A DNA stretch of 64,000 bases. Origin: Shewanella gelidimarina. Its GTDB lineage: Bacteria > Pseudomonadota > Gammaproteobacteria > Enterobacterales > Shewanellaceae. The notes under the pieces were generated by a model, which was not told the origin of the DNA, made no database searches, and worked only from the letters and a program-made list of their open reading frames with translations. Below are positions 8,951-17,641 of this stretch, one piece after another (positions within the stretch are counted from its first letter, which is position 1; each line of letters begins with the position of its first letter). Both the position numbers and the translations under genes were made by a program. The stretch lies in NCBI RefSeq assembly GCF_023283945.1, contig NZ_JAKIKW010000004.1:124001-188000 (forward strand), written 5' to 3'.

Positions 8951-9551
8951 CGTCTCAGCTTGAACCGTCTCAGCTTGAACCGTCTTAGCTTGCACCATCT
9001 CAGCTGGCATCGTCTTAGCTTGCACCGTCTCAGCTGGGATTGTCTTAGCCAGGATCGTCTCAGCTTGACTCGTCTCAGCTGGAACCATCTCAGTTTGCAT
9101 CGTCTTAGCTTGCACCATCTCAGCTTGAACCGTCTTAGCTTGCATCGTCTCAGCTTGAACCATCTCAGTTGGAATCGTCTCAGCTTGACTCGTCTCAGCT
9201 TGAACCGTCTTAGCTTGGCCCGTCTCAGCTCGAACCATCTCAGCTTGCATCGTCTCAGCTTGACTCGTCTCAGCTTGACTCGTCTCAGCTTGACTCGTCT
9301 CAGCTTGACTCGTCTCAGCTTGACTCGTCTCAGCTTGACTCGTCTCAGCTTGACTCGTCTCAGCTTGCATCGTCTCAGCTCGAACCATCTCAGCTTGCAT
9401 CGTCTTAGCTTGACTCGTTCTCAGCTTGGTCCGTCTCAGCTTGGTCCGTCTCAGCTTGGTCCGTCTCAGCTTGGTCCGTCTCAGCTCGAACCATCTCAGC
9501 TTGAACCGTCTTAGCTTGCATCGTCTTAGCTTGCACCGTTTGAGCTCGAAC
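8951..9551. repeat. 15-bp tandem array, about 40 units
   Basis: Units of the type CGTCTCAGCTTGACT run head to tail for 600 bases. There are 31 exact 15-base steps from 8951 to 9415, one 16-base unit at 9416, then eight more. Variation is limited to a few positions (CGT/CAT, CTC/CTT, TTG/TGG/TCG and the last three bases). Seven identical units occur in a row at about 9256-9360 and three GGTC-type units at 9432-9476. Because 15 is a multiple of three, frames on both strands stay open, but there is no ribosome-binding site and the unit changes are not mostly synonymous, so I do not call a protein. The array ends at the 3' end of the exporter gene. Confidence 0.93.
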
Positions 9552-9556
9552 CGAGC

Positions 9557-10111
9557 TTAGATCAGCAATGTCGCCACACCCAGTATGGCGAAGAGTACGG
9601 CGCAGCCGCGATGGATCCAATGCAGAGGCAGTTTTTCAGCGCTAAAGTGACCAGCGATGACCACTGGAACATTGGCAATCAACATTCCAAGCGTAGTGCC
9701 CATCACCACCATGGCAAGTGCATCATATTTAGCGGAAAGTACCACGGTGGCTATTTGAGTTTTATCGCCCATTTCGGCAATAAAAAATAGGAAAAAAGTG
9801 GCTAAGAAAGGCCCCATCGCGTAAAAACGGCTCTCCTCTTCATCGATTTTATCGGGAATAAGCACCCACAGCGCAATCGCAAAAAACGATCCTGCAACTA
9901 AGTAGCGCGCAACATCAGGGTTAATATAACCGATGGCCCATTGACCTAACCAAGCAGCGGCAAAGTGGTTTGCAAGTGTGGATAGAAAAATGCCAAGAAT
10001 AATGGCGCTTTTATTTTTGAAACGTACGGCTAAAACCAGCGCGAGTAGTTGAGTCTTATCACCGATTTCGGCGATAGCAACAGTAAAGGTAGAGGCGAGA
10101 AAGGCTTCCAA
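9557..10111 (-). CDS. Manganese exporter, GDT1/UPF0016 (MneA-like) family
   Basis: A 184-residue, roughly six-helix inner membrane protein with the two inverted-repeat signature motifs of the family, AEIGDKTQ near the N-terminus and AEMGDKTQ in the second half. Members export Mn2+ (MneA of Vibrio) or act as cation/proton exchangers. I place the start at TTG 10109-10111, giving MEAFLASTFTVAIAEIG, because AGGAA lies five bases upstream; a longer frame exists to 10207 but would read through the riboswitch. A yybP-ykoY-type Mn2+ riboswitch and a good promoter lie upstream, supporting a role in manganese homeostasis. Confidence 0.88.
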   Translation of the reverse strand: MEAFLASTFTVAIAEIGDKTQLLALVLAVRFKNKSAIILGIFLSTLANHFAAAWLGQWAIGYINPDVARYLVAGSFFAIALWVLIPDKIDEEESRFYAMGPFLATFFLFFIAEMGDKTQIATVVLSAKYDALAMVVMGTTLGMLIANVPVVIAGHFSAEKLPLHWIHRGCAVLFAILGVATLLI

Positions 10112-10180
10112 AAGTATTCCTATATCGGGGAGGAAAAACTCCAAGCACAATACACCCCTCCCAAATATGAGTGGCATTGT

Positions 10181-10572
10181 GCTCAGGTCTTGCTGGGTTA
10201 ACGACATAAGTCATTAACTATCATACCAATTACATTTAGTATCTGTTCATTCAGTGGGAATTCAAAGCACTGAAGGCAAGTTGGGAACTTGAAGCTAATA
10301 GTTATTCTATATCAAGAGTTTCCGGCGTAGCATACAGTGCTTTGAAACCCACCCTAGGGAAGCTCTCGCGCATTCCACTTCTGCTTTGCATTGGCTCACA
10401 AGGGGATAACCATTCTGTCGTCAATGCGCTTTGAATTGAAAAGCTTGAGCGCTTCTGAATTGACTAAATACTTAATGTAATTGTTATAAGTACCACGGCG
10501 TATGGCCAATTATGTTGATACTCAATCTATGCACACTTGTTGCAAACATTGATCTCTACTCCCCCGAAGCAG
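10181..10572 (-). promoter_or_regulatory. yybP-ykoY Mn2+ riboswitch, interrupted by a MITE
   Basis: Read on the minus strand. The 5' part has GGGGGAGTAG (10556-10565), the first conserved loop of this class. The 3' part has AGCAAGACCT (10185-10194), the second conserved loop. The closing stem pairs GCTTCGG with CCTGAGC (one mismatch, one wobble). Between the halves ACATAA (10510-10515) can pair with TTATGT (10204-10209), which corresponds to the arm next to the AGCAAGACC loop in known structures. The 265-bp MITE sits inside that arm. Downstream, GCACAAT and ATTGTGC (10153-10187 area) can form a helix competing with the closing stem. Confidence 0.72.
10223..10487. mobile_element. MITE family A, copy 1
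   Basis: A 265-bp non-coding element with terminal inverted repeats of about 30 bases: left end ATACCAATTACATTTAGTAT, right end a near-complement ending TAATTGTTAT. An internal inverted pair (AATTCAAAGCACTG and CAGTGCTTTGAA) adds a second stem. Homologous copies are at 51130-51395 and 54312-54593. No transposase is encoded, so a parent element elsewhere must be assumed. I could not identify a clear target duplication. Confidence 0.85.
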
Positions 10573-10580
10573 AGGCGAGC

Positions 10581-10608
10581 ATTATAGTGACTAGTTGACC
10601 AATATCAA
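10581..10608 (-). promoter_or_regulatory. Sigma-70 promoter of the Mn exporter transcript
   Basis: On the minus strand TTGATA (10603-10608) and TATAAT (10581-10586) are separated by 16 bases. A transcript starting about seven bases downstream would begin just before the riboswitch closing stem. Confidence 0.7.
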
Positions 10609-10794
10609 TGCTACGAAAGCTATCAACGGCTCAAAATTGAGCAAAAAAAGTCAAACGTAAACTAACTGTTACTAAGGCTTTACAAGCTTATTGTCGATTC
10701 GTACTAAGTTGGTTTTATGCTGCGCCGATGTCTTGCCCACGCGGTTAGTAGCTGTTAATGTCGCTAACAGTCATTTTTTAGAGAAAGAGTCGTA

Positions 10795-11010
10795 ATGAAA
10801 CAATCTTATCGATATTGCCCTCGATTTATACAGCCTCAGTGGCAAAGTTGATAAGGTGAATATCCGTATTATTTAACTAAGCCGTTGGGGCCAATTGGAA
10901 TCGCTAAGGTTGATGATGACCAGATTCGATTGGGGGCTGTTAATAGTATTGTTAACTTGCGAAAAGATCTCTCCCTCAAAGTCGTTCTAAATCTGACCTA
11001 CCAAAAATAA
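10795..11010 (+). pseudogene. Possible decayed 70-codon gene of unknown function
   Basis: ATG at 10795 (AGAGAAAGAG upstream) opens 18 codons, then TGA and TAA occur in direct succession at 10849-10854. The same frame then continues without a stop for 51 codons, with protein-like composition (KPLGPIGIAKVDDDQIRLGA, NSIVNLRKDLSLKVVLNL) up to TAA at 11008. I do not recognise the family. It may be a remnant, or chance; the evidence is a frame that resumes after two adjacent stops. Confidence 0.28.
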
Positions 11011-11036
11011 ATTATAAAATCTAACAGGACAATTTT

Positions 11037-12236
11037 GTGAACTCAAAAATACTTGGCTCTATCGCCATTGTAGCTGGAACGGCAATTGGTGGTGGTATGC
11101 TGGCATTGCCACTGGCTACCGCTTCTTTAGGTACTATCCCGGCACTGTTTTTATTAGTGCTAATTTGGGGGGTATCTATCTATACCTCTTTATTAATGCT
11201 CGAAATTAACTTACGTGCAGGCGTGGGTCTAAATGTACATGCCATTACGGGTAAAACCTTAGGTAAAGTCGGTCAACTTATTCAAGGTGGCTCATTTCTA
11301 AGTTTATTATTTGCGTTAACCATGGTTTATCTAATGGGTGGCTCATCGCTACTTGAGTCTAAGATGGATTTGGTTGGCATGAAAATGGACAATCAACTTG
11401 CTGTATTGATGTTTACCGCTATTTTTGGTGGTTTCATTGCGGTGGGTGTACGCTGGATTGATAAAGTTTCGCGTGTGCTATTCACCTCCATGATCGCCTT
11501 GTTAGTGATAGTGGTTGCCTATCTACTCCCTGAAGTCGATATGAGCCTGATGATGAATAATTCAACTACAGGCATGGTTGGCGGCAGTGATTTAACTAAC
11601 TTGTGGTTAGCGGCTATTCCGATTGTGTTTACCTCTTTTGGTTTCCACGTTTGTATTGCGACCATAGTGCGCTATTTAGATGGTGATGCGATGTCACTGC
11701 GTAAAGTGCTTATTATTGGTTCTACTATTCCATTGGTTTGCTACATTTTGTGGTTAATGGTGACGTTAGGCACGTTGGGTGGCAAAACAGTTTACGGTTT
11801 TGAAGGCTCACTACCCTTGCTTGTTACTGCACTTCAAGGGGTCGCTGATTCTGCTATTTTGCAGCAGTTTATTGACCTATTTGCCAACCTCGCATTGGTG
11901 ACGTCTTTCCTCGGCGTGACCATGAGTTTGTTTGATTATGTGGCAGAGCTAACGCGTGCAAAAGATAATGCATTCGGCCGTGCTCAAACCTGGCTCATCA
12001 CTTTTATCCCACCACTCTTGTGTGCGCTTTATTACCCTGATGGCTTCTTTAAAGTGCTCGGGTTTGCCGCTATTCCATTGGTTGTGATGATTATTTTCTT
12101 ACCTATCGTGATGGCTCTTGGTCAACGTAAGCAAAACTTAGGCGGTTATCAAGTCAGTGGCGGAACAGCTGCAATGGGCATTGCAGGCTTGCTAGGTGCA
12201 GGAATTATTGCCGCGCAGTTGTGGGTTGCTTTATAA
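11037..12236 (+). CDS. tyrP: Tyrosine/aromatic amino acid permease (TyrP-like, HAAAP family)
   Basis: A 399-residue integral membrane protein with about 11 helices. The start SIAIVAGTAIGGGMLALPLA is the typical first helix of hydroxy/aromatic amino acid permeases (TyrP, Mtr, TnaB), which import aromatic amino acids with protons. Overall similarity looks closest to TyrP; substrate is inferred. The start codon is GTG 11037 with AACAGGA upstream. A hairpin terminator follows at 12311. Confidence 0.82.
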   Translation: MNSKILGSIAIVAGTAIGGGMLALPLATASLGTIPALFLLVLIWGVSIYTSLLMLEINLRAGVGLNVHAITGKTLGKVGQLIQGGSFLSLLFALTMVYLMGGSSLLESKMDLVGMKMDNQLAVLMFTAIFGGFIAVGVRWIDKVSRVLFTSMIALLVIVVAYLLPEVDMSLMMNNSTTGMVGGSDLTNLWLAAIPIVFTSFGFHVCIATIVRYLDGDAMSLRKVLIIGSTIPLVCYILWLMVTLGTLGGKTVYGFEGSLPLLVTALQGVADSAILQQFIDLFANLALVTSFLGVTMSLFDYVAELTRAKDNAFGRAQTWLITFIPPLLCALYYPDGFFKVLGFAAIPLVVMIIFLPIVMALGQRKQNLGGYQVSGGTAAMGIAGLLGAGIIAAQLWVAL

Positions 12237-12310
12237 AGCGTTGCCAACATTCAGTAATCGCTTTGTAACAGATTAATTTAGAGTCTGTTTCTTGGCTAAC
12301 ATCTTGTGCT

Positions 12311-12352
12311 AAAGTCGAGCATCAATATTTGCATATTGGGCTCGGCTTTTTT
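12311..12352 (+). terminator. Terminator after the permease gene
   Basis: AAAGTCGAGC pairs with GCTCGGCTTT (one G-T pair) across a 19-base loop, followed by T residues. Confidence 0.7.
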
Positions 12353-12435
12353 GTATCTAGCCGCCCCATAAATCGATATTACAGCAAGTAAAAATAACAA
12401 TAATCCTAAAATATCTAAAAAATGGACTTAACAAA

Positions 12436-14592
12436 ATGAAGAAATGGCTTTTGACAGTCGCTATGGCGACCTCTTTTGGTGCAGTAGCTGACGAAGGTAT
12501 GTGGCAACCCTACCAACTTCCTGCCATGGCAGATGAGCTAAAGGCAAAGGGACTTGAAATTGATGTTAACTCGATTTCAAAACTAACCGAATTCCCAATG
12601 AATGCCGTGATCAGCCTTGGCGGCTGTACGGCATCATTTGTGTCGCCAAAAGGCCTTGTAGTGACTAACCATCACTGTGCTTACGGCTCAATTCAATACA
12701 ACTCAACGCCTGAAAAGAACTTGCTGCGTGATGGATTTTTAGCTAAGTCTTTCGGCGAAGAGCTTGCGGCAACACCGGGCTCACGCATTTTTGTCACTGA
12801 AGATGTTAGCAGCGTGACGGATAAAATAAAATCGGGACTTGAGAGCAAAACAGGAAACGAATTTTATCAAGGCATTGAGCAAAGAGAGAAAGGCTTAGTT
12901 GCTGAGTGTGAGAAAGAAGATGGCTACCGCTGTCAGGTATACAGCTTTCACGGCGGCCTTGAGTATTACTTGGTTAAGCAGTTAGAAATTCGCGATGTGC
13001 GTTTAGTATATAACCCAGCAGCAAGTGTCGGTAAGTATGGCGGTGATATCGATAACTGGATGTGGCCACGCCATACTGGTGATTTCTCTTTCTACCGCGC
13101 TTATGTATCTAAAGACGGTAAGCCAGCAGACTTTAGCCAAGACAACGTACCGTACGAGCCAAAGAGCTTCTTGAAAGTATCAGCAAAAGGCGTCAGCGAC
13201 GGTGATTTTGTGATGGTGGCAGGTTACCCAGGCCGTACCAACCGTTACCGCACAGCCAATGAAGTGGAAAACACCTTTGAATGGGCGTATCCAGAAGGCA
13301 AAATGCTGCGCGAACGCTTTATCGACATTATTAAAGAAACCGCACCAGAGGGCAGTGATGAGCGTATTAAGTACGAAAGCTTAATCGCCGGTCTTGCTAA
13401 TTACGCGAAAAACTTTACGTCAATGATCGAGTTCTACGGTAAGTCGACCATGCTTGCAGACCGCAAAGGGCGTGAAGCAGAGCTAACCACTTGGATGAAC
13501 CAAGATAGTAAGCGTAAAGCCAAGTATGGTGAAACCCTTGCCAAGCTTGATAAGTTGATTGCCGAAGGTAATGAGCATCAAGCTCGCGACATTATCTTAG
13601 GTTATATCGGTTACACCACTATGGTGCCAACGGCACGTAAATTGTACCGTTTAGCCAATGAAAAAGGTCTAGACGATATGGCGCGTGAACCTGGTTATCA
13701 GGAACGCGACATGATCCGCTTTAAATCAAGCATGGAGCGTATCGACCGTCGTTACGCGGCAAGTGTTGATAAGGCCGTACTGTTTGATTTACTCAGTCGT
13801 TACGCGGCTCTGCCTGCTGATGAGCGAGTGAAGGCACTGGATAACGCGTTTGGTATTGGCAAGAAGTTTGATGCCAAGAAGCTACAAAAGACGCTGGATA
13901 AGATGTACGCCAAAACCGATCTTGATAAGCAAGATGTGCGTTTAACGTGGATGGACAAATCAGTAACAGACTTCAACAAATCTAACGACCCTTTCATCAA
14001 GTTTGCTGTTGCCATGTACGACACTGACATGAAGGAAGAGAAGAAAGACAAGGAGTATGCGGGTGAGCTAATGAAGGTTCGTCCTATGTATATGGACGCC
14101 ATCATCGCTTATAACCGTGAACAAGGTAAGCCTGTTTACGCCGATGCCAACTCAAGTCTACGTGTTACCGTTGGTCATGTTAAAGGTTACTCACCTGAAG
14201 ATGGTATGCGCGCAGAACCATTTACTCGTCTCGAAGGTATTTTGGCGAAAGACACGGGTGCAGATCCATTTGATGCGCCGTCTAAGCAACTTGAGCTGAT
14301 TAAGAATAAGCAGTACGGCGATTACTATGTGAAGTCGTTAGATTCTGTGCCCGTTAACTTCCTATCGACGCTGGATACTACTGGTGGTAACTCAGGTTCA
14401 CCAACCTTAAACGGTCGTGCTGAACTCGTGGGGCTGCTGTTTGACGGTGTGTACGAAAGTATCATTGGTGATTGGGGTTACGATCCTGAGACTAACCGTT
14501 CTATTCAGGTTGATAGCCGTTATATGCTTTGGGTGATGAAGTACCTAGATCATGCAGATAACTTGCTTGAAGAGATGGAAATTGTGCATTAA
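12436..14592 (+). CDS. S46 family dipeptidyl-peptidase (DPP7/DPP11 type)
   Basis: A 718-residue secreted serine peptidase with a signal peptide (about 1-18, MKKWLLTVAMATSFGAVA). The chymotrypsin-like triad is visible: His80 in VVTNHHCAYGS, an Asp in the GGDIDNWMWPRHTGDF block, and Ser653 in TTGGNSGSPTLNG. S46 enzymes remove dipeptides from peptide N-termini in the periplasm. Eighteen residues after the Ser the sequence reads FDG; glycine at this place is associated with DPP7-type hydrophobic preference, arginine with DPP11-type acidic preference, so I lean to DPP7-like. It is a single gene with its own terminator. Confidence 0.9.
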   Translation: MKKWLLTVAMATSFGAVADEGMWQPYQLPAMADELKAKGLEIDVNSISKLTEFPMNAVISLGGCTASFVSPKGLVVTNHHCAYGSIQYNSTPEKNLLRDGFLAKSFGEELAATPGSRIFVTEDVSSVTDKIKSGLESKTGNEFYQGIEQREKGLVAECEKEDGYRCQVYSFHGGLEYYLVKQLEIRDVRLVYNPAASVGKYGGDIDNWMWPRHTGDFSFYRAYVSKDGKPADFSQDNVPYEPKSFLKVSAKGVSDGDFVMVAGYPGRTNRYRTANEVENTFEWAYPEGKMLRERFIDIIKETAPEGSDERIKYESLIAGLANYAKNFTSMIEFYGKSTMLADRKGREAELTTWMNQDSKRKAKYGETLAKLDKLIAEGNEHQARDIILGYIGYTTMVPTARKLYRLANEKGLDDMAREPGYQERDMIRFKSSMERIDRRYAASVDKAVLFDLLSRYAALPADERVKALDNAFGIGKKFDAKKLQKTLDKMYAKTDLDKQDVRLTWMDKSVTDFNKSNDPFIKFAVAMYDTDMKEEKKDKEYAGELMKVRPMYMDAIIAYNREQGKPVYADANSSLRVTVGHVKGYSPEDGMRAEPFTRLEGILAKDTGADPFDAPSKQLELIKNKQYGDYYVKSLDSVPVNFLSTLDTTGGNSGSPTLNGRAELVGLLFDGVYESIIGDWGYDPETNRSIQVDSRYMLWVMKYLDHADNLLEEMEIVH

Positions 14593-14627
14593 TGATTTGA
14601 ATAATCATTAATGGTTGTTTGAATAGC

Positions 14628-14662
14628 AAAAGCCGAAACACTTAGGTGTTTCGGCTTTTTTG
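14628..14662. terminator. Terminator after the S46 peptidase gene
   Basis: AAAAGCCGAAACAC pairs perfectly with its complement over a four-base loop; T run after and A run before make it usable in both directions. Confidence 0.9.
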
Positions 14663-14739
14663 TTTCTTTTCTTGGTTGATTTGATATGTGAATTTACTCG
14701 TTAGGCGAACATTAATTTATAGCCGCAACCTAGCGGTAG

Positions 14740-15600
14740 AAGTAAGTCCCGAGATATCAAGCTGCGCTTGACTAACGTCGTGGCGCTTCGCCCATTCTGT
14801 TGTAAAGAGTCGAGCAAGAAGGACTGCCCGTCTGATGTGAATGGATTCACAAATGCCGCGGTGGCATGGTCAATGATGTTCCCGACATCATATAGACATT
14901 TCCCATATCCATATGGGTCAGATGCCAAGGAATGGCCTGTCCCGTGAAAGCTATGCCCTCATCTGATAGGCAGGATGCCTGAATGTCTTGAAGTGCATGG
15001 ATGCACGGGAAAGATCGTCTGGACTTACGCCATTTATTCCAACGCACTTCGGCAACTCCGATGGGGAATGGGTGTTATTTGTTAGCTAGAAAGTATGCGC
15101 TGAAATTTGTGTCTTTAGATTGAAAATCTCAAATGCCGGATGATTGCGCTTTTTCAACCCTGTGTAGATACGGCCGTGACCGTCCATGACATGGACGTCA
15201 TGGCCGAGCCTCCATGGATGGACTTGCAGCGTGTCACGGCAGTGTCTGCACCTGCGCAGGCCGCAGGCCATCGGAACCACAGATGGTTGAAGATTACTCA
15301 GTTTCGGCAACTTCAATGGGGGCTGTAAGTAGTATTGGATAGTGACTTTGTATCTTTAAATTAAAGACTCAAATGCTGGATGATTGCGCTTTTTTTGCCC
15401 AATGTAGATACGGCTGAATCCGTCGAAAACAGGGTGCTTTCGTTGAGCCCACAAGACTATTTCTGTTCCTGGCAGAATTTGGCATTCGCTCCATCCATGG
15501 AGGTCAGATGTGCTTGCGGCGAGCCTCAGTAGCGTCTTCACATACGCCGACCGCAGGTCATTGGAACAACAGATGGTTGATTAAAACCCAATGTAAACTT
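14740..15600. repeat. Hairpin-rich repeat block (chain of short palindromes)
   Basis: No gene is supported here. The block is built of short inverted repeats with a central dinucleotide, for example GTGAATGGATTCAC (14836), CCCATATCCATATGGG (about 14898), AGGCAGGATGCCT (about 14970) and GTGCATGGATGCAC (about 14994). Several 30-60 base modules recur within the block and again at 58600-59578, among them the ATCAAGCTGCGCTTGA module, the CTTCGGCAACTCCGATGGGG module and the CCATGACATGGACGTCATGG module. It resembles clustered REP-like elements. Confidence 0.75.
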
Positions 15601-15733
15601 TTAACTGCTGAACTACCCCGACGGGTAGCACAACCAAATGTACCGCTAGGATACATTTGGATACAGAGTCCAAATTACAAGTCGAATATAGTGGCTTCAC
15701 AGTCATTCGACAGATGTAAAAAAGGATTTGAAA

Positions 15734-16507
15734 ATGAAAAAATTATGCTTCGCTATCACGGCAATTTTGGTCTCTAGCCACGCCTTAGCAGACGGTAATA
15801 CCTATATTCGTAACGGTAATATTTATAGCCATCAAGGGCAGTATTTTGTGGGAGCAGGTGCTGCGACTGGAAGTGAATTTTATAAAGGCCAAGATCATAA
15901 AACCGGCTATTACCTTAATGGTGGTTACCATGGCGAAGACCTTAACGCCGATCTTGCTGGTATTAACTACCGCTTTTTAGGTGATAACGATAGCAAAATC
16001 AACTTCAGTGCCTTTGTTGTGGCAAACCCTGGTTTTGATTCAAGTGACGCCGATATTTTAACGGGTATGAAGGATCGTAAAATAAGCGGTGATTTAGGTT
16101 TAAACGCCGATGTTCACCTTGGTAAAGGCACATTGTCGAGTAAGTTCCAGCATGATGTCACAGGTGTATATGATGGCTACCAAGCTGACGTAACCTATTA
16201 TCTGCCGATGAACCTCGGTTTTGGTGATTTAGTGCCTTACGCTGGCGTTCATTATTTCAGTAAAGACTATGTCGATTATTACGCGGGTGTTTCCAAATCG
16301 GATGCGACCACCGAGCGTCCTACTTATGAAGCTAGTGGTGCATTTGCTTATAAAGCGGGTTATGCGCTTGTGGTGCCTATTACTGCAAATCTTGATATCA
16401 CTCAGGCTACTGGCTATTCGCACTTAACAGCGGATATGGCTGACTCACCCCTTATCGATAGCAGTAACCAGTGGGTTACGACGTTAGGCGTGAGCTATAG
16501 CTTCTAA
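15734..16507 (+). CDS. YfaZ-like outer membrane beta-barrel protein
   Basis: A 257-residue secreted protein with a signal peptide (MKKLCFAITAILVSSHALA), alternating beta-strand composition rich in Gly, Tyr and Asn, and a terminal strand ending in Phe (GVSYSF), the usual signal for insertion by the BAM complex. It resembles the YfaZ family of unknown function. ATG 15734 is chosen over TTG 15728 because AAGGA at 15722-15726 is correctly spaced. It is followed after 19 bases by a lipoprotein gene, probably in the same transcript. Confidence 0.72.
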   Translation: MKKLCFAITAILVSSHALADGNTYIRNGNIYSHQGQYFVGAGAATGSEFYKGQDHKTGYYLNGGYHGEDLNADLAGINYRFLGDNDSKINFSAFVVANPGFDSSDADILTGMKDRKISGDLGLNADVHLGKGTLSSKFQHDVTGVYDGYQADVTYYLPMNLGFGDLVPYAGVHYFSKDYVDYYAGVSKSDATTERPTYEASGAFAYKAGYALVVPITANLDITQATGYSHLTADMADSPLIDSSNQWVTTLGVSYSF

Positions 16508-16526
16508 TTAATTTGGATAGAAAGTA

Positions 16527-16985
16527 ATGAAATCATTAAAAAGCATATGCGCGATAGCGGGGTTAGCATTTTTGCTAACAGCTTGCGCCACACCTTACGA
16601 TACAGAGAAAAGCTTTTGGTCTTTCGGTAAGGGGTTTGAGACCGTGCAGATTGCACCTGATAGCTGGCAGATTAGCTTTGTCGGTAACACCAATACTGAT
16701 AGGGCGCTGACAAGAAAGTACGTCATGCTTAAATCTGCAGAACTGTGTCAACAGGCTGGGTTCCCCTATTTTACCTTCACTAACGAGCAGACCAATCGCG
16801 ATTCTGTTGGTCAATTCGGTGTCGGTACAACCAGCAGTAATGATCTACTTTGGGGCAGTTCTACTATTGATAAAGAAACCTCAACTGTCGTAGAAGTTAC
16901 TGGCCTAAATAGTAAAGATTCTAACACTGGCTCACGAGTGTATGACACCAATTATATTATTGGCCATGTCAGTATTGAAGGTTAG
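16527..16985 (+). CDS. Small lipoprotein of unknown function (CC0125/CC1285-type)
   Basis: A 152-residue protein with a lipoprotein signal peptide ending LTAC (Cys20 is the acylation site). The mature part contains a segment like SWQISFVGNTNTDRALTRKYVMLKSAELC, which resembles CC0125/CC1285-type lipoproteins of unknown function. It lies 19 bases after the YfaZ-like gene, so the two may act together in the envelope. Confidence 0.72.
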   Translation: MKSLKSICAIAGLAFLLTACATPYDTEKSFWSFGKGFETVQIAPDSWQISFVGNTNTDRALTRKYVMLKSAELCQQAGFPYFTFTNEQTNRDSVGQFGVGTTSSNDLLWGSSTIDKETSTVVEVTGLNSKDSNTGSRVYDTNYIIGHVSIEG

Positions 16986-17641
16986 TTATCTAAATTTTGG
17001 CGCCGCTTATTATTTATAGCGCCTTTAATAAAAAGCACCTTCAAAAGTTCTATAGCGGATCATTGATATTACCATTAGAAAATCCTAATGGTCAGCCTGG
17101 AACAATTGGAGATTATTAAGGCGCAGACTTGATGGAAACGAAGCGCAACGCCTGAGAGCTTCCGCGCTGTTTGCGGTGTGCTCCCTTGCCCTGCCAGATC
17201 GATTTTGATTTTAGGGCTTGTAGGCCCACGTTCGTAATACGTATAACCAAGTGTCACTTTAAATTACAGAGGATTAAAGACGTTACAGCACTTGGATGAA
17301 AGCCATAAAAATAGTTACAGTGTGATTATCTTAATGCCAATGCGTTATATATAGGTGCTGTTATAAGGGTGCATTACACATGGTTATGTAGGTATTACTG
17401 CACCAGCATTTGGCGAGTGCATTATAGGTATACCCAAAAATCGATTCATCATACAAGTGAAAAAAGACCTATTCGAATTTCGAATGTTAACTATTTTGTT
17501 ATATGCGCAATATATAAATACAATTTTAATAAATAGACGCTTTAATGGGGGTGGATGCCTGATGCAAATTTAGCGCTATATTATTTTCATATTAAAGTTA
17601 TGCACTTATATTATTTGAATTCAAGATTTGAGAAAAACACC
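16986..17641. other. Gene-poor region with a GC-rich block at about 17090-17235
   Basis: The flanks are very AT-rich, but about 150 bases in the middle are clearly richer in GC and look foreign to their surroundings (for example CGCAACGCCTGAGAGCTTCC and TTGCCCTGCCAGATCG). A 60-codon minus frame (17075-17257) crosses it, without a convincing start. It could be a repeat family member, an RNA gene or a remnant. The rest, up to the VirK-like gene, shows nothing I recognise. Confidence 0.4.

Noticed and set aside
8951..9551. CRISPR array
   Set aside because: The units are contiguous 15-bp tandem repeats with no spacers, and no cas genes are present.
8798..9620. Long open frames of AETSQ-type repeats on the minus strand and RLSLT-type repeats on the plus strand
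   Set aside because: They follow from a 15-bp unit lacking stops in several frames; starts fall inside the repeats, there is no ribosome-binding site, the frame overlaps the exporter gene end and a terminator, and the unit changes are not mainly synonymous.
9557..10207. Longer start for the Mn exporter at 10207
   Set aside because: The added 32 codons lie across the riboswitch 3' loop and its expression region and do not resemble the family; TTG 10111 has a correctly placed AGGAA.
14701..15777. Several 60-90 codon open frames in the palindrome block
   Set aside because: They occur on both strands over palindromic repeats, lack ribosome-binding sites and share sequence only through the repeats.
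17075..17257. 60-codon minus-strand frame over the GC-rich block
   Set aside because: No good start or ribosome-binding site, and composition looks like repeat or RNA rather than a gene; kept only as a composition anomaly.
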